Of a stretch of 38,634 bases of DNA, positions 25,234 to 35,100 are shown piece after piece; the first letter of the stretch is position 1, and the number at the start of each line of letters is the position of its first letter. The DNA is from Bordetella parapertussis (GTDB lineage Bacteria; Pseudomonadota; Gammaproteobacteria; Burkholderiales; Burkholderiaceae_C), in assembly GCA_945900685.1 (NCBI GenBank), contig CAMDJS010000007.1, positions 1-38,634 of the forward strand, given 5' to 3'. The notes under the pieces were generated by a model. The model was not told where the DNA came from. It saw only the letters and a list, made by a program, of their open reading frames with translations, and ran no database searches. The position numbers were made by a program, and so were the translations under genes.

Positions 25234-26294
25234 ATTCCCCGTCCAGTCACATCAAAATACAAGGGCAAGTCATAGGTAAAGGACACGCGCCCTATGTCAT
25301 TGCAGAAATGTCCGCCAATCACAACGGGGATATCGGCAAAGCCATGCGCCTGATTGAAGCCGCCCAAAGCAGCGGCGCCAATGCGGTGAAATTGCAGACC
25401 TACACACCAGACACCATCACCTTGAACAGCAATGCTGAAGATTTTCAAATTCATGGCGGTTTGTGGGACGGCAAAACCTTGTATGAGCTATACCAAGAAG
25501 CACACATGCCTTGGGAGTGGCACAAGCCGCTTTTTGAATACGCCCGAAAAGTAGGCATCACTATTTTCAGTTCGCCTTTTGACACGACAGCAGTCGATTT
25601 GCTTGAAGATTTAAATACGCCTGCATACAAAATTGCTTCCTTTGAAGTGCTTGATATTCCCTTGATCAAGTATGTGGCTGCCACGAAGAAGCCCATGATT
25701 ATTTCAACGGGCATGGCAAACCAAACGGAAATACAAGAAGCAGTGGATGCCGCGCTTGGAAACGGTTGCAGCGAACTTGCCTTGCTTTATTGTGTCAGTG
25801 GCTACCCCGCCCCAGCATCTGATTACAAATTGCGTACCCTTCAAGACATGGCCCAACGCTTTGGATGCGTGATCGGCTTATCAGACCACACGCTAGACAA
25901 CATCACCGCCATCACCAGTGTTGCGTTGGGCAGTTGCATCATTGAAAAACATGTCACGCTGGATAGAAATGGTGGCGGACCGGATGACAGTTTTTCACTC
26001 GAACCGCAGGATTTGAAATCCCTCTGCGACAACGTGAAAAGTGCTTGGCAATGTCTTGGTGATGTTGATTACAGTTGTCAATCCAGTGAATCTGCCAATG
26101 TCAAATTCAGACGCTCTTTGTATTTCGTCAAAGACTTGAATGTGGGTGAACTTATCACTGCCGACGCTGTTCGAAGTGTGCGCCCTGGCTATGGTCTTGC
26201 GCCTAAGTATTTGACAGATGTGATTGGTCAACGCGTGACCACACAGGTTGTGAAAAATTCACCAGTACACCGTTCGGTGCTTGCAAATGGTTAA
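25230..26294 (+). CDS. pseI: Pseudaminic acid synthase PseI
   Basis: PseI condenses the trideoxy-altrose sugar with phosphoenolpyruvate to form pseudaminic acid. The 354-residue protein has the NeuB-family barrel, with IAEMSANHNGDIGKAMRLIEAA, VKLQTYTPDTIT, FSSPFD and ISTGMAN in order. A C-terminal SAF (antifreeze-like) domain begins near residue 290 (RRSLYFVKDLNVGELITADAVRSVRPG). The HNG motif and the length match the PseI branch. The start at 25230 overlaps the pseH stop as ATGA. It is the last core gene of the pathway, so all six Pse enzymes (B, C, H, G, I, F) are present in the window. Confidence 0.95.
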   Translation: MNSPSSHIKIQGQVIGKGHAPYVIAEMSANHNGDIGKAMRLIEAAQSSGANAVKLQTYTPDTITLNSNAEDFQIHGGLWDGKTLYELYQEAHMPWEWHKPLFEYARKVGITIFSSPFDTTAVDLLEDLNTPAYKIASFEVLDIPLIKYVAATKKPMIISTGMANQTEIQEAVDAALGNGCSELALLYCVSGYPAPASDYKLRTLQDMAQRFGCVIGLSDHTLDNITAITSVALGSCIIEKHVTLDRNGGGPDDSFSLEPQDLKSLCDNVKSAWQCLGDVDYSCQSSESANVKFRRSLYFVKDLNVGELITADAVRSVRPGYGLAPKYLTDVIGQRVTTQVVKNSPVHRSVLANG

Positions 26295-26339
26295 TGCAAC
26301 TCATCCTATTTCCATGGGTTCAGTGATGCGTGAAACACA

Positions 26340-27299
26340 ATGAAAAAAGCATTGATTTGTGGCATCTCAGGACAAGATGGGGGTTACTTGGCCAAACTTT
26401 TGCTGGACAAAGGCTACCAAGTTTATGGCGCTTCACGCGACTCGCAACTCTCAAGTTTTTCAAATTTAAGCCAATTGGGCATCCGAGAGCAGATTGAATG
26501 TGTCTCTATGTCGTTGCGAGATTTTCGAAGCGTTTTACAAGTACTTGTCAAAATACGTCCTGATGAAGTTTATAACTTATCGGGGCAAAGTTCTGTCGGC
26601 CTGTCCTTCGAGCAACCTGTGGAAACCATGGACAGCATTGGTATAGCCACTTTGAATTTACTTGAAGCCATACGCTTTGTAGATTTTTCCATCAAACTTT
26701 ATAACGCCGGTTCTAGCGAATGTTTTGGCGAAACAGGGGATGAGCCTGCAGATGAAAATACGCCCTTTCGACCTAGGAGCCCCTATGCTGTTGCCAAAGC
26801 AGCTGCATTTTGGGAAACAGCCAATTACAGAGAGGCCTACCATTTATTCGTCTGTTCAGGCATTTTGTTCAACCATGAGTCACCGTTCAGGCACAAACGG
26901 TTTGTAACCCAAAAAATCATTGCGGCAGCCTGCGAAATTTCAAAAGGACAGCAGCAAAAACTCAATTTAGGCAATATGCAAATCCAACGGGATTGGGGCT
27001 GGGCTCCTGAGTATGTGAATGCCATGTGGTTGATGTTGCAACAAGACAAAGCTGATGACTACGTGATTGCCACGGGACATACATTCAGTCTGCAGTCATT
27101 TGCTCAACAAGCATTTCAAGCGCTTGATTTAAATTATGCTGACTATGTGCATTGCGATGCGCATCAATTGCGACCCACCGACATCATGGTCAGCCGCGCA
27201 AATCCTTCTAAGGCATTTCATAAGCTTGGCTGGAAAGCCGATTTGAAAATGCCCGGGGTGGTGGACCTGATGACCCGCGAATATATGAATACGCGTTAG
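26340..27299 (+). CDS. gmd: GDP-mannose 4,6-dehydratase-like sugar dehydratase
   Basis: Gmd converts GDP-mannose to GDP-4-keto-6-deoxymannose, the precursor of fucose, rhamnose and perosamine. The 319-residue protein has the NADP-binding start CGISGQDGGYLAKLLLDKGY and the NLSGQSSVGLSFEQP segment. It also has the catalytic RSPYAVAKAAAF (Y-x3-K) and the Gmd signature LFNHESPFR followed by RFVTQKI. The C-terminus has LRPTDI and NPSKAFHKLGWK, as in Gmd. It is slightly short for Gmd, and the usual Ser-Thr-Ser near the active site reads AGSSECFG, so another GDP-hexose dehydratase activity is possible. It follows pseI by 45 bases and adds a second sugar to the glycan toolkit. Confidence 0.75.
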   Translation: MKKALICGISGQDGGYLAKLLLDKGYQVYGASRDSQLSSFSNLSQLGIREQIECVSMSLRDFRSVLQVLVKIRPDEVYNLSGQSSVGLSFEQPVETMDSIGIATLNLLEAIRFVDFSIKLYNAGSSECFGETGDEPADENTPFRPRSPYAVAKAAAFWETANYREAYHLFVCSGILFNHESPFRHKRFVTQKIIAAACEISKGQQQKLNLGNMQIQRDWGWAPEYVNAMWLMLQQDKADDYVIATGHTFSLQSFAQQAFQALDLNYADYVHCDAHQLRPTDIMVSRANPSKAFHKLGWKADLKMPGVVDLMTREYMNTR

Positions 27300-27343
27300 T
27301 AGTGCGCACCCATACAGCGGATAAAAGCTGACGGTTTAATGGA

Positions 27344-29017
27344 TTATTTGATACCAAATTTGGCGAACTCATTTTCCATCGTATAGGCCATGTCGCGCCA
27401 ATTGAATCGTTTTGCTTGGATTAAACCTTGACTGATCAAATGCTCGCGAATATCCGCGTTTTGAATATTTTGTAGAGCGGAAAACATCTCATCGACATTG
27501 TCAGGGTCAACATAAATCACTGCATCACCTCCGACTTCGCCAAGTGAACTGTTATTGCAGGTAATGACGGGACAGGAGCAGGCCATGGACTCTAGGACAG
27601 GCAAACCGAAACCCTCATACCTTGAAGGGTATGCAAGCGCTAGCGCACCACTGTATGCGCACTGCAGTTCTGCATCATTCAAAATCAAACCGTGAAATTT
27701 ACCTTCGCCCATATGCTGCAAAAATTCGGGTTCGAGTGTGGGCATGGAATTGGTACACACCACCGCAAATTCTGATCTGCGCGAACCTAAGCGGGCAAAT
27801 GCCTGAAAAAATAATTCTCCATTTTTTTGATTGGTTTTTGCGCCAGAAAGCATGAAATAGGGCCGGTCAATCTGGTATTTCTGCTTGAACAATTCAACAG
27901 ATTCTTTGCTCTGCGTCCTAAAATCAGAACCGCAATAAGCATTGGTTACACGTTCTTCACTGATACCCGGAAAAAAACTTCTCAAATCACGGCTTGTAGA
28001 TATCGAAATACTGAAATAACGTTCACAGTATTGGATGGCTTCATGTTTTTCTTGCCATTGATTGGTTTGCAGATCAAAACCAAGCACCTCTGGAATCATG
28101 TCCGGCACTACCAAAAAGGCAGGTGTGCTCTGGGGTGTTGAATAGTATGTGGATATAAATAAAGAAATACCGTGTTGGTCACACAAGTTTTGTATCAGAG
28201 CTTTGTCTCCCGCTCGGTTTGATCCGTTATGCGCAGGGGCAGATACATAATGCAAATTTGGAAATTTGGGTGCCTTATTCTCCCGGTCGATCACCCAAAT
28301 AAATTCGGCGAACCCATTGGCGGACCACTCTCTCAGCAAACTCTTCCACATACGCGCTAATCCAGTTTGGTAGCGAAAAAAAGTTCCATCAACAGCCAGA
28401 CGAAAGCCTGCATTTCGCAGCAATTTTCTTTTCAACGCCCTGTTTTCGTCCATGACTTCCATGCTCGAACCGCTATTCAACCAAGAAAAAAAGCTCTCTC
28501 CAATCAACTTGTGTTCATCCGAGATAGAGTCTTCTATTTTCAGCAACACTGAATGCGGCAAAGGAAATTGACTGAGTAAAAACAGCCTGCCCACCAAATA
28601 AGCTTGGTATTTCCCCCGTTCAGCAAGTTGAATGATGAGATCCACTTGTTGCTTTGCATTCGTTTGCGAATTGACCGGCATTAAACCCAATATAAATTCG
28701 GGTCCAACAGCAAACGCTTGATCAAGTGCTGAAATTGCATCTGCGACAGAGTCAGTGAAAAGTGACTCTTCAAACCAGGTGAAAACTTTTAAACCGGTTC
28801 GGGGTTGCTTCCATACTGAAATGGAATCGGATGATTTATCTGACCATTGGTAATAGCTGTAACCCGAATCCCTCATCAAGCGCACAAGCAAATTATCTTT
28901 TTCCTCAAAATGCAGACACATATCGTGATGGCTCACCCCTAGCAATGGCAGCAAGGCCTGCAAGCGAATAAAGTTAGCAATATCTGAAGATGCTCTTGTG
29001 AATGTTTCGGTTGTCAT
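27344..29017 (-). CDS. Large glycosyltransferase with GT4-type C-terminal domain
   Basis: The 557-residue protein has an unassigned N-terminal region (about 1-205). A GT-B glycosyltransferase follows, starting with a FRLAVDGTFFRYQTGLARMWKSLL segment that places it among family 4 mannosyltransferase-like enzymes. The donor-binding half is clear: YFMLSGAKTNQKNGELF, then PSRYEGFGLPVLESMACSCPVIT with the E-x7-E arrangement, then SSLGEVGGDA. The extra N-terminal part has a WFEESLFTDSVADAI segment and is not recognised. It is the third gene of the GT41-led group, 62 bases downstream of another GT4 gene, and converges on the gmd-like gene. Confidence 0.85.
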   Translation of the reverse strand: MTTETFTRASSDIANFIRLQALLPLLGVSHHDMCLHFEEKDNLLVRLMRDSGYSYYQWSDKSSDSISVWKQPRTGLKVFTWFEESLFTDSVADAISALDQAFAVGPEFILGLMPVNSQTNAKQQVDLIIQLAERGKYQAYLVGRLFLLSQFPLPHSVLLKIEDSISDEHKLIGESFFSWLNSGSSMEVMDENRALKRKLLRNAGFRLAVDGTFFRYQTGLARMWKSLLREWSANGFAEFIWVIDRENKAPKFPNLHYVSAPAHNGSNRAGDKALIQNLCDQHGISLFISTYYSTPQSTPAFLVVPDMIPEVLGFDLQTNQWQEKHEAIQYCERYFSISISTSRDLRSFFPGISEERVTNAYCGSDFRTQSKESVELFKQKYQIDRPYFMLSGAKTNQKNGELFFQAFARLGSRRSEFAVVCTNSMPTLEPEFLQHMGEGKFHGLILNDAELQCAYSGALALAYPSRYEGFGLPVLESMACSCPVITCNNSSLGEVGGDAVIYVDPDNVDEMFSALQNIQNADIREHLISQGLIQAKRFNWRDMAYTMENEFAKFGIK

Positions 29018-29079
29018 GGTGTGGCAGATGCTTGATATGTGGACTGATGGGTTTCGCTATTGAACGGATGTCCAGTGGA

Positions 29080-30213
29080 TTACATTAATTCCATCAACTC
29101 TTGACAGGCATTCACCCACTGAAAGCCTGGATGCATTTGTGCCACTGATTGCTTCCTGTCCAAGCTTGACAAAACCTCAACCCAATGCCCCAAGTCGGGC
29201 TCTATGTATGCATTGATCGGCAAGTGCTCTTTGATGAAATTATTTTCTATCAATTGTCCACGGATGGGATGGTAGTTCGAGCCTTGCAAAAAATCGTCAG
29301 TTGCACCACCGCGTGTGGCCACCACCGGGGTGCCGCAAGTCTGAGCCTCGAGTGCAGGCAAATTAAACCCCTCAGCCCTGTAAGGCGAGACATACGCATC
29401 TGCAATGTTGTACAAGGTATTTAACTGCGCAAGATTCAAATGGCCTGATATCAATTTGATGGCATGAATTAATTGATCATCCTTGGCTATGTACTCACCG
29501 ATGGTTTCATTGATGTAACTTTTGGAATCCATCAAGTAGGTGGTTTGCTGGTCTTTCAACACCAGTTTGAGTCTGGGATTGATTTGCCTGGCCATCACAA
29601 AGGCTTTCAGCAACACATCCAGACCTTTATTCCAGTGATGTGTGCCCACATTGAGCAGCATCACATCTTCTGGATGCAATCCCAAATTGCTTCTATTGAG
29701 TTCTATCTCACTTGTTGGCAGGGTAAAGAAATACGAACTGTCTGCTGCATGGGGTATGACATGAATCATATGCTCTGGCATACCGTTACACATTAAACGT
29801 TGCTTGCTCCATTGGCTAGGTGTGTGAATTTTCCCTCCCATGTCCGCATATTGCTGGGCAAACCCAAGGGGATGTCTGTCTGTATCTAAACCCAATTCCG
29901 TCACAACAAAAGTCACCGTAGGCAATGTCGGATCACCTTTCAGTTCAAGTGGCGCATATATTTTGTAAATGCATGAGGGTGCTTCTTGACTCGATAGATC
30001 ACTGAGCAGCTTTTCATCTGTCTGATTGAGTCCGGCCGGGTTTTGACCCACTCCCCAATGAGGCAATATGAAAGGAATATCCACATGGTGTATCTGAGTC
30101 AAACCCGATTTCAAAAATGCCAACATTTGAAATTGATTTACCAAAGCATACGAATGGCTGACGCCTCGCCAGCCTTCAATTTTTAATGTGATGCCGTTGG
30201 ATGTGTTGTTCAT
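29080..30213 (-). CDS. Family 4 glycosyltransferase
   Basis: The 377-residue protein has a standard GT-B layout. The acceptor half contains FVVTELGLDTDRHPLGFAQQYADM and the HTPSQWSKQRLMCNG strand. The donor half begins LLNVGTHHWNKGLDVLLKAF and contains the signature SPYRAEGFNLPALEAQTCGTPVVATRGG with the paired glutamates. Its start codon directly follows the stop of the upstream GT41 gene with no gap, so the two are translationally linked. Donor and acceptor are not evident. A role in extending the sugar placed by the GT41 enzyme is suggested only by context. Confidence 0.87.
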   Translation of the reverse strand: MNNTSNGITLKIEGWRGVSHSYALVNQFQMLAFLKSGLTQIHHVDIPFILPHWGVGQNPAGLNQTDEKLLSDLSSQEAPSCIYKIYAPLELKGDPTLPTVTFVVTELGLDTDRHPLGFAQQYADMGGKIHTPSQWSKQRLMCNGMPEHMIHVIPHAADSSYFFTLPTSEIELNRSNLGLHPEDVMLLNVGTHHWNKGLDVLLKAFVMARQINPRLKLVLKDQQTTYLMDSKSYINETIGEYIAKDDQLIHAIKLISGHLNLAQLNTLYNIADAYVSPYRAEGFNLPALEAQTCGTPVVATRGGATDDFLQGSNYHPIRGQLIENNFIKEHLPINAYIEPDLGHWVEVLSSLDRKQSVAQMHPGFQWVNACQELMELM

Positions 30214-32046
30214 CTACCTGGCCTCATCGCCTGTTTTGGTTTTAAATCCGGCATACGCATCTTCTATCAGTGTTTCAATTTCTTTTGACAGTGACGACCG
30301 ACCTTTGGCGCTCAGTATTTTTTCACGCAGCGCCCTCCTCTCGTCTTGTGTCAACTTGGATATTTCATACACACGTTGCCTATAGTCGATGCGGTTATCA
30401 ACACAATAGTGAGACAACCCCATTGAACTCAATATGCTCAAACCCATGCGCGAAACCATGGTTTTGCCGTACATGCTCACCATGGGTAAACCGGCTTGCA
30501 CCACATTGTTTGTGGTTGATCCACAGTTATAGGGGAATGTGTCTAAAAAGACGTCTGCTAACTTGAGTCTTTGTTTGTACTCTTCGTAACTGGCTCTGGG
30601 TGTGAAGATGACGCGCTTGGCATCTGCGCCAGTCTTTTCGATGTATTGCTTCAAGTTACGGGTGGTTGCCGGGTTATCGTCAACCATCCAAAGCACTGAT
30701 TCGGGCAGGTCTTGCAGCAAAGACAACCACAGCTGAAACATTTCAGGTGTGATTTTGTAGGAGTTCGCAAATACCGACATCACAAATGCATGTTCAGGTA
30801 GGCCGAACTGTTCACGCTTGAGCGTCAAAGTCGCATCTGTATCTGGTGTCAAAGGAATGAAACTGCTTTTTAAGCGAAGTGGCTTTTCAGCAAAATAGGG
30901 TTCGAGTTCTGGTGGAAATGCTTTGTCATCGGTGATGACGAAATCAAACCAAGGCATGCCTGTTGTACCGATGAATCCAAGGTAAGTGCCCTGCAATGGC
31001 GCGGGATGCAGCGCAAAAATGCCGGGGCGTGCCCCTGCACTCAAGCCATGCAAATCTATCAGCACATCTATTTCATCATGCAGCACCACTTCAGCAATTT
31101 GTCGCTCGTTCAGTGCATGTACAAATCGGATGTGATCTATGGCTGACTTCAATCGCTGCCTGTGTGGCGTTCCATCTTCAATGCTGAAGTCGTAGGCATA
31201 AATTTCATATTTGGTTCTGTCATGGCCTTCTAACAATTCAGCCAACAGCAAACCCACGGCATGCACGCATAAATCGCCTGACACATAACCTATGCGCAGC
31301 CGCTGGTGATCGTATGTCCTGCCCTTGCTGAGATTTTCCTGTTTAAAGCTGTATGTTCTTCCTACAAACGCATGCGCTGTCAATAATTGTTGTACGGGAT
31401 CTTCGGTCAAGGCCAACATGGCCAAGGGAGAGGTTGCCATCAACATCTGGTGTCGACTGATGCCGAGCAGAGGTTGGTAGATCGGCCAATCGCATGACTT
31501 TTGCCGGATATGGACCCAGTGTTGAATCACACCGGGTTGAAGGGGATTGAGAGACAAACTCTTGACCAGCGCCTCTTCTGCCAGTTGATACTGTTTCAAA
31601 TCCTCATGGACCCGGCCTGTATGGTTCCAGGCAGTCACTTGTAGGTCGTCAGTCACATCCTCATTGCTGGCGTGGCTGTTCAAGAACTCCCGCCAAATGG
31701 CCAATGCTTGTTCACGCTCACCGCGCCGCTCGACAATCAACCCCAAATTGATACATGGCTGGGCAAAATATGGCCGCAGCTGTATACATTCGCGGTAAAG
31801 ATTTTCCGCCTCTTGTGTTTGACCGGTACTTTGCAATAACGAACCATGGTTGAACATGGCCAGCACCTTGTTTGGATCAGATGTGTGAGCAACCCAAGAT
31901 GTATACAAATTAATAGCTAATTCTGTCGACCCCGATGAGTGAAAAGTGTCCGCCAATGCAAACAATTGCCCCATAGGCAACTGATCATTTTCAGCCAGTG
32001 CCAAATGCGTGACAAATGACTGTTGGAGTTCAGACGGGTTCAACAT
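30214..32046 (-). CDS. TPR-containing GT41 (O-GlcNAc transferase-like) glycosyltransferase
   Basis: The 610-residue protein joins an N-terminal TPR array (about residues 25-195, for instance MFNHGSLLQSTGQTQEAENLYRECIQLRP) to a bacterial SPINDLY/OGT catalytic region. The GT41 markers are LRIGYVSGDLCVHAVG, IDLHGLSAGARPGIFALHPAPLQGTYLGF in two steps, FANSYKITPE, and the donor loop FLDTFPYNCGSTTNNVVQAGLPMVS. GT41 enzymes glycosylate Ser/Thr of proteins in the cytoplasm. TPR plus GT modular enzymes glycosylate flagellin in some bacteria, for example Caulobacter FlmG and Listeria GmaR. Next to a complete Pse pathway and with no Maf-type transferase seen here, this is the leading candidate for the flagellin transferase. 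A sigma-54 promoter match lies 37 bases upstream. Confidence 0.92.
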   Translation of the reverse strand: MLNPSELQQSFVTHLALAENDQLPMGQLFALADTFHSSGSTELAINLYTSWVAHTSDPNKVLAMFNHGSLLQSTGQTQEAENLYRECIQLRPYFAQPCINLGLIVERRGEREQALAIWREFLNSHASNEDVTDDLQVTAWNHTGRVHEDLKQYQLAEEALVKSLSLNPLQPGVIQHWVHIRQKSCDWPIYQPLLGISRHQMLMATSPLAMLALTEDPVQQLLTAHAFVGRTYSFKQENLSKGRTYDHQRLRIGYVSGDLCVHAVGLLLAELLEGHDRTKYEIYAYDFSIEDGTPHRQRLKSAIDHIRFVHALNERQIAEVVLHDEIDVLIDLHGLSAGARPGIFALHPAPLQGTYLGFIGTTGMPWFDFVITDDKAFPPELEPYFAEKPLRLKSSFIPLTPDTDATLTLKREQFGLPEHAFVMSVFANSYKITPEMFQLWLSLLQDLPESVLWMVDDNPATTRNLKQYIEKTGADAKRVIFTPRASYEEYKQRLKLADVFLDTFPYNCGSTTNNVVQAGLPMVSMYGKTMVSRMGLSILSSMGLSHYCVDNRIDYRQRVYEISKLTQDERRALREKILSAKGRSSLSKEIETLIEDAYAGFKTKTGDEAR

Positions 32047-32082
32047 GAGGAAACTTCTCTACATTCAAGATGCAGAGAATCA

Positions 32083-32098
32083 TGCAATAAACAGGCCA
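32083..32098 (-). promoter_or_regulatory. Possible sigma-54 promoter of the GT41 gene group
   Basis: The minus strand reads TGGCCTGTTTATTGCA. The GG and GC pairs are correctly spaced and the -12 element is perfect, while the -24 element reads CCT for CAC. It ends 37 bases from the ATG at 32046, within the range of the other six sites. It overlaps the right half of the hairpin at 32089-32117, so the match could partly be a by-product of that hairpin. Confidence 0.5.
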
Positions 32099-32117
32099 GA
32101 ATAAATCTGACCTGTTT
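32089..32117 (-). terminator. Hairpin terminator candidate downstream of the giant octad-repeat gene
   Basis: Arms AAACAGGTCAG and CTGGCCTGTTT (minus strand) pair over 11 positions with one G-U pair around a seven-base loop. It lies 31 bases after the stop of the repeat gene. The following T-run is weak, so termination strength is uncertain. Confidence 0.55.
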
Positions 32118-32147
32118 CTCTCACACGTCCAAAGCTTAGCCGTTCAA

Positions 32148-35100
32148 TTATTCCAGGTAAGTATTGGCCGCCAACTGTGCGGTGGTCATCGCCCCAGTCT
32201 GGGTGGTCGTCAATTTATTGACTTGATCCAGCGACAGCGCTTTGACCTGTGCCGCCGTCATATTGACCACTTGGGTCGTTGTCAACACGGCCAGATCATC
32301 CAACTCAATCGCAGCTATTTGTGCGGTCGACAAGCCTGCTACTTGCGATGTCGTCAGATTAGCCATCTGCGATGTAGACAAAGCAACGATTTGCGCGGTT
32401 GTCAGGTTCGCAAGCTGTGAGGCTGTGAAGCTGACAAGCTGTGTTGTGGTCATGACGGCCAGGTCACGTGTTTCAACCGATTTGATTTGCGTTGCACTCA
32501 TCGCAACCAGTTGTGCGGTAGTCAAATTCAGAACCTGCAATGTACTGAGTGCTGCGATCTGAGCCGTGCCCAATGCCGCCAACTGGGTGGTCTTCATTGC
32601 CACAACCTGTGTGGTTGTCAAGCTGTTTAAATCACCCGTTTCAATGGCAGCCACCTGAGTCACAGTGAGCGACTGAATCTGCGTTGTATTCAACTGGGCA
32701 AATTGAGCCGTACTCAAGACTTGAATCATGGCAGTTGACAGAACCCCAGCCAATTGAGAAGTCGTGAATACCTTGACCTGATTGGTGGTCAGTGACTGAA
32801 CCTGATCGACAGAGATTTTGGACAACTGTGCAGAAGTCAATGCAACAATTTGCGTTGTCAGCATGGAAGACATGTTGTCCGTGCTCAATACTTTGATCTG
32901 TGTCGCACTCATACCAACCATTTGTGAAGTGGTCAAACTGGTCAATTGCGATGTAGTCAGCGAATTAATTTGCTCTGTCGTGAACACTGCAATTTGAGCG
33001 GAAGAGAAGCCAGCAAGATCATTGCCATCAAACACCGCCAAATCGTCTGTCTCAATGGAAGCAATCTGCGTATTGCTCAATGACTTGAATTCAAGCGACG
33101 TCAATGCACCATACTGAACGGTGGTCAGCGATTTGATCATTGCCGTGCTGAAACTACTCAATTGCGATGTGGTCAAGGCATCAACCTGTGTGGTGGTCAG
33201 CGCTTGAACCTGGTCAGTTGTCATGGATGAAATCTGACTTGTCTTGAGCAATGCGATATTGGTTGTCGTGATGACCGCAAGGTCTGCAGTTTCCATCGAC
33301 TTGATTTGTGTCGCCGTCAAACTTGTCAACTGACTGCTGGTCAGGCTGGTAGCCTGAGCCGTTGTCAATGAAACTATTTGATCTGTCGACAATGCCGCAA
33401 TTTGTGCAGTTGTCAGGCCAGCAATCGTTGCCGTAGCCAAGGTCACCAGATCATCGGTTTCGATGGCGGCGATTTGCGTCACACTCAAACTAGCCACTGT
33501 ACTGGTCGACAATTGAGCGAACTGATCCGAACTCATAGACTGAACCATGGACGCAGTCAATGCGCCGGTGAGTTGTGTTGTTGTCATTGCAGCAAATTGG
33601 GCAGTCGTCAAAATTGCCACTTGGCTGGTTGTCAATCCGGCCAATTGAATCGACGAAAGTGTCGCGAAGCTGGCGGTAGTGATGGCAACCAGATCCTCCG
33701 TCTCCATGGACTTGAGCTGTGTCGCAGTCAATCCTGCCAGTTGTACGGTTGACAATTTAGCGACCTGAGTCGTTGACAGCGCGATCACCTGATCCGTGGA
33801 CAAATACGCCAATTGTGATGATGTCAATCCTGCCACTTGGGTCGTGCCCAATGCGACTACGTTGCTGGTCTCTATGGCTGCCACTTGTGAACCTGACAGC
33901 GATCCCAGCTGTGTACTGGTCATTTTGCCAATCTGCGTTGAAGTCAATGCAGACACCATGGCGGTACTGAATCCACCATACAACTGTGCGGTTGTCAACA
34001 CAGCCACTTGAGCCGTTGTCAAGGCTTGTATCTGGTCTGTACTCAAACCTTTGATATGGGTTGATGTGATGTAACCAGCCACTTGAGTGGTTCCTAATGC
34101 TGCAATGGCCTCTGTGGTTATGGCGGAGAATTGCGCAGAAGTCATCCAACCCAGCTCGGTGGATTCCAATGCTACTACCTGTTCCGTCGTCAATGCGGCA
34201 AACTGGTCAGAGGTGAGCGCCTTGAACTGTAAGGAGGTCAGATTGACGATATTCGCATCCAGCATGCTGATGTCTTCAGTCTCGATCGCCTTGATCTGAG
34301 TGGCAGACAGAACCGACAGTTGCGTGGTGCCCATGTTGTATACCTGCAGCGTGGTCAAACCAGCCACTTGGGTGGTGGTCAGTGCAGATATTTGGCTGGT
34401 TGACAAATAAGCCAGTTGAGCAGTTGTCAGTGCCGCCAAATCCAAGGTGTCAGCTGCAGTTACTTGGGTGGTGCTCAAATTTGTCAATTGCGTAGACGAC
34501 AGCACCGCAAACTGGTCACTGGTCATGGCCTCAATCTGCTCAGTTCCCATGCCGCGCATTTGCGCGCTGGACAGCACCGTGATGTGTTGGGTGGTGACAT
34601 TTGAAAGCTGGTCACTGGTCAATGCGGCCACTTGAAGAGCACGCAGATTTTTGAACTGTGTGGTCGTCAAATTGGCAATGTCTTCATTTTCTAATGCTGC
34701 AATTTGACTGGTGGTCATTCCACTCACTTGATTGGTGGTGAGCAATGCGATCTGGGTAGAACTCAGTGATTGAATTTGATCGGTTGTGAAAGCGGTGATT
34801 TGGCTGCTTTGAATGGCCACCAATTGTGCAGTTCCCAAAGCGGCTAACTGGTTATCTGAGAGAGCTGCCAACTGCGCTTGTGACCAACCCACCAATTGGG
34901 TGGTGGTCACCTCGGCCAGTTGCGTTGTCGTCAACGCCTGTGTCAAGTTTGCACCCACTGCAGACATTTGATCCGAAGAGAAGCTATAGAGCTGTGTCGT
35001 GGTCAAGGCTGTGATTTGATCTGCCGCGACACCTGCCAGTTGGGAAACTGTCAGTGAAGACAGCTGAGCCGTAAGCATTGCAGCGAATACGTCGGAATCC

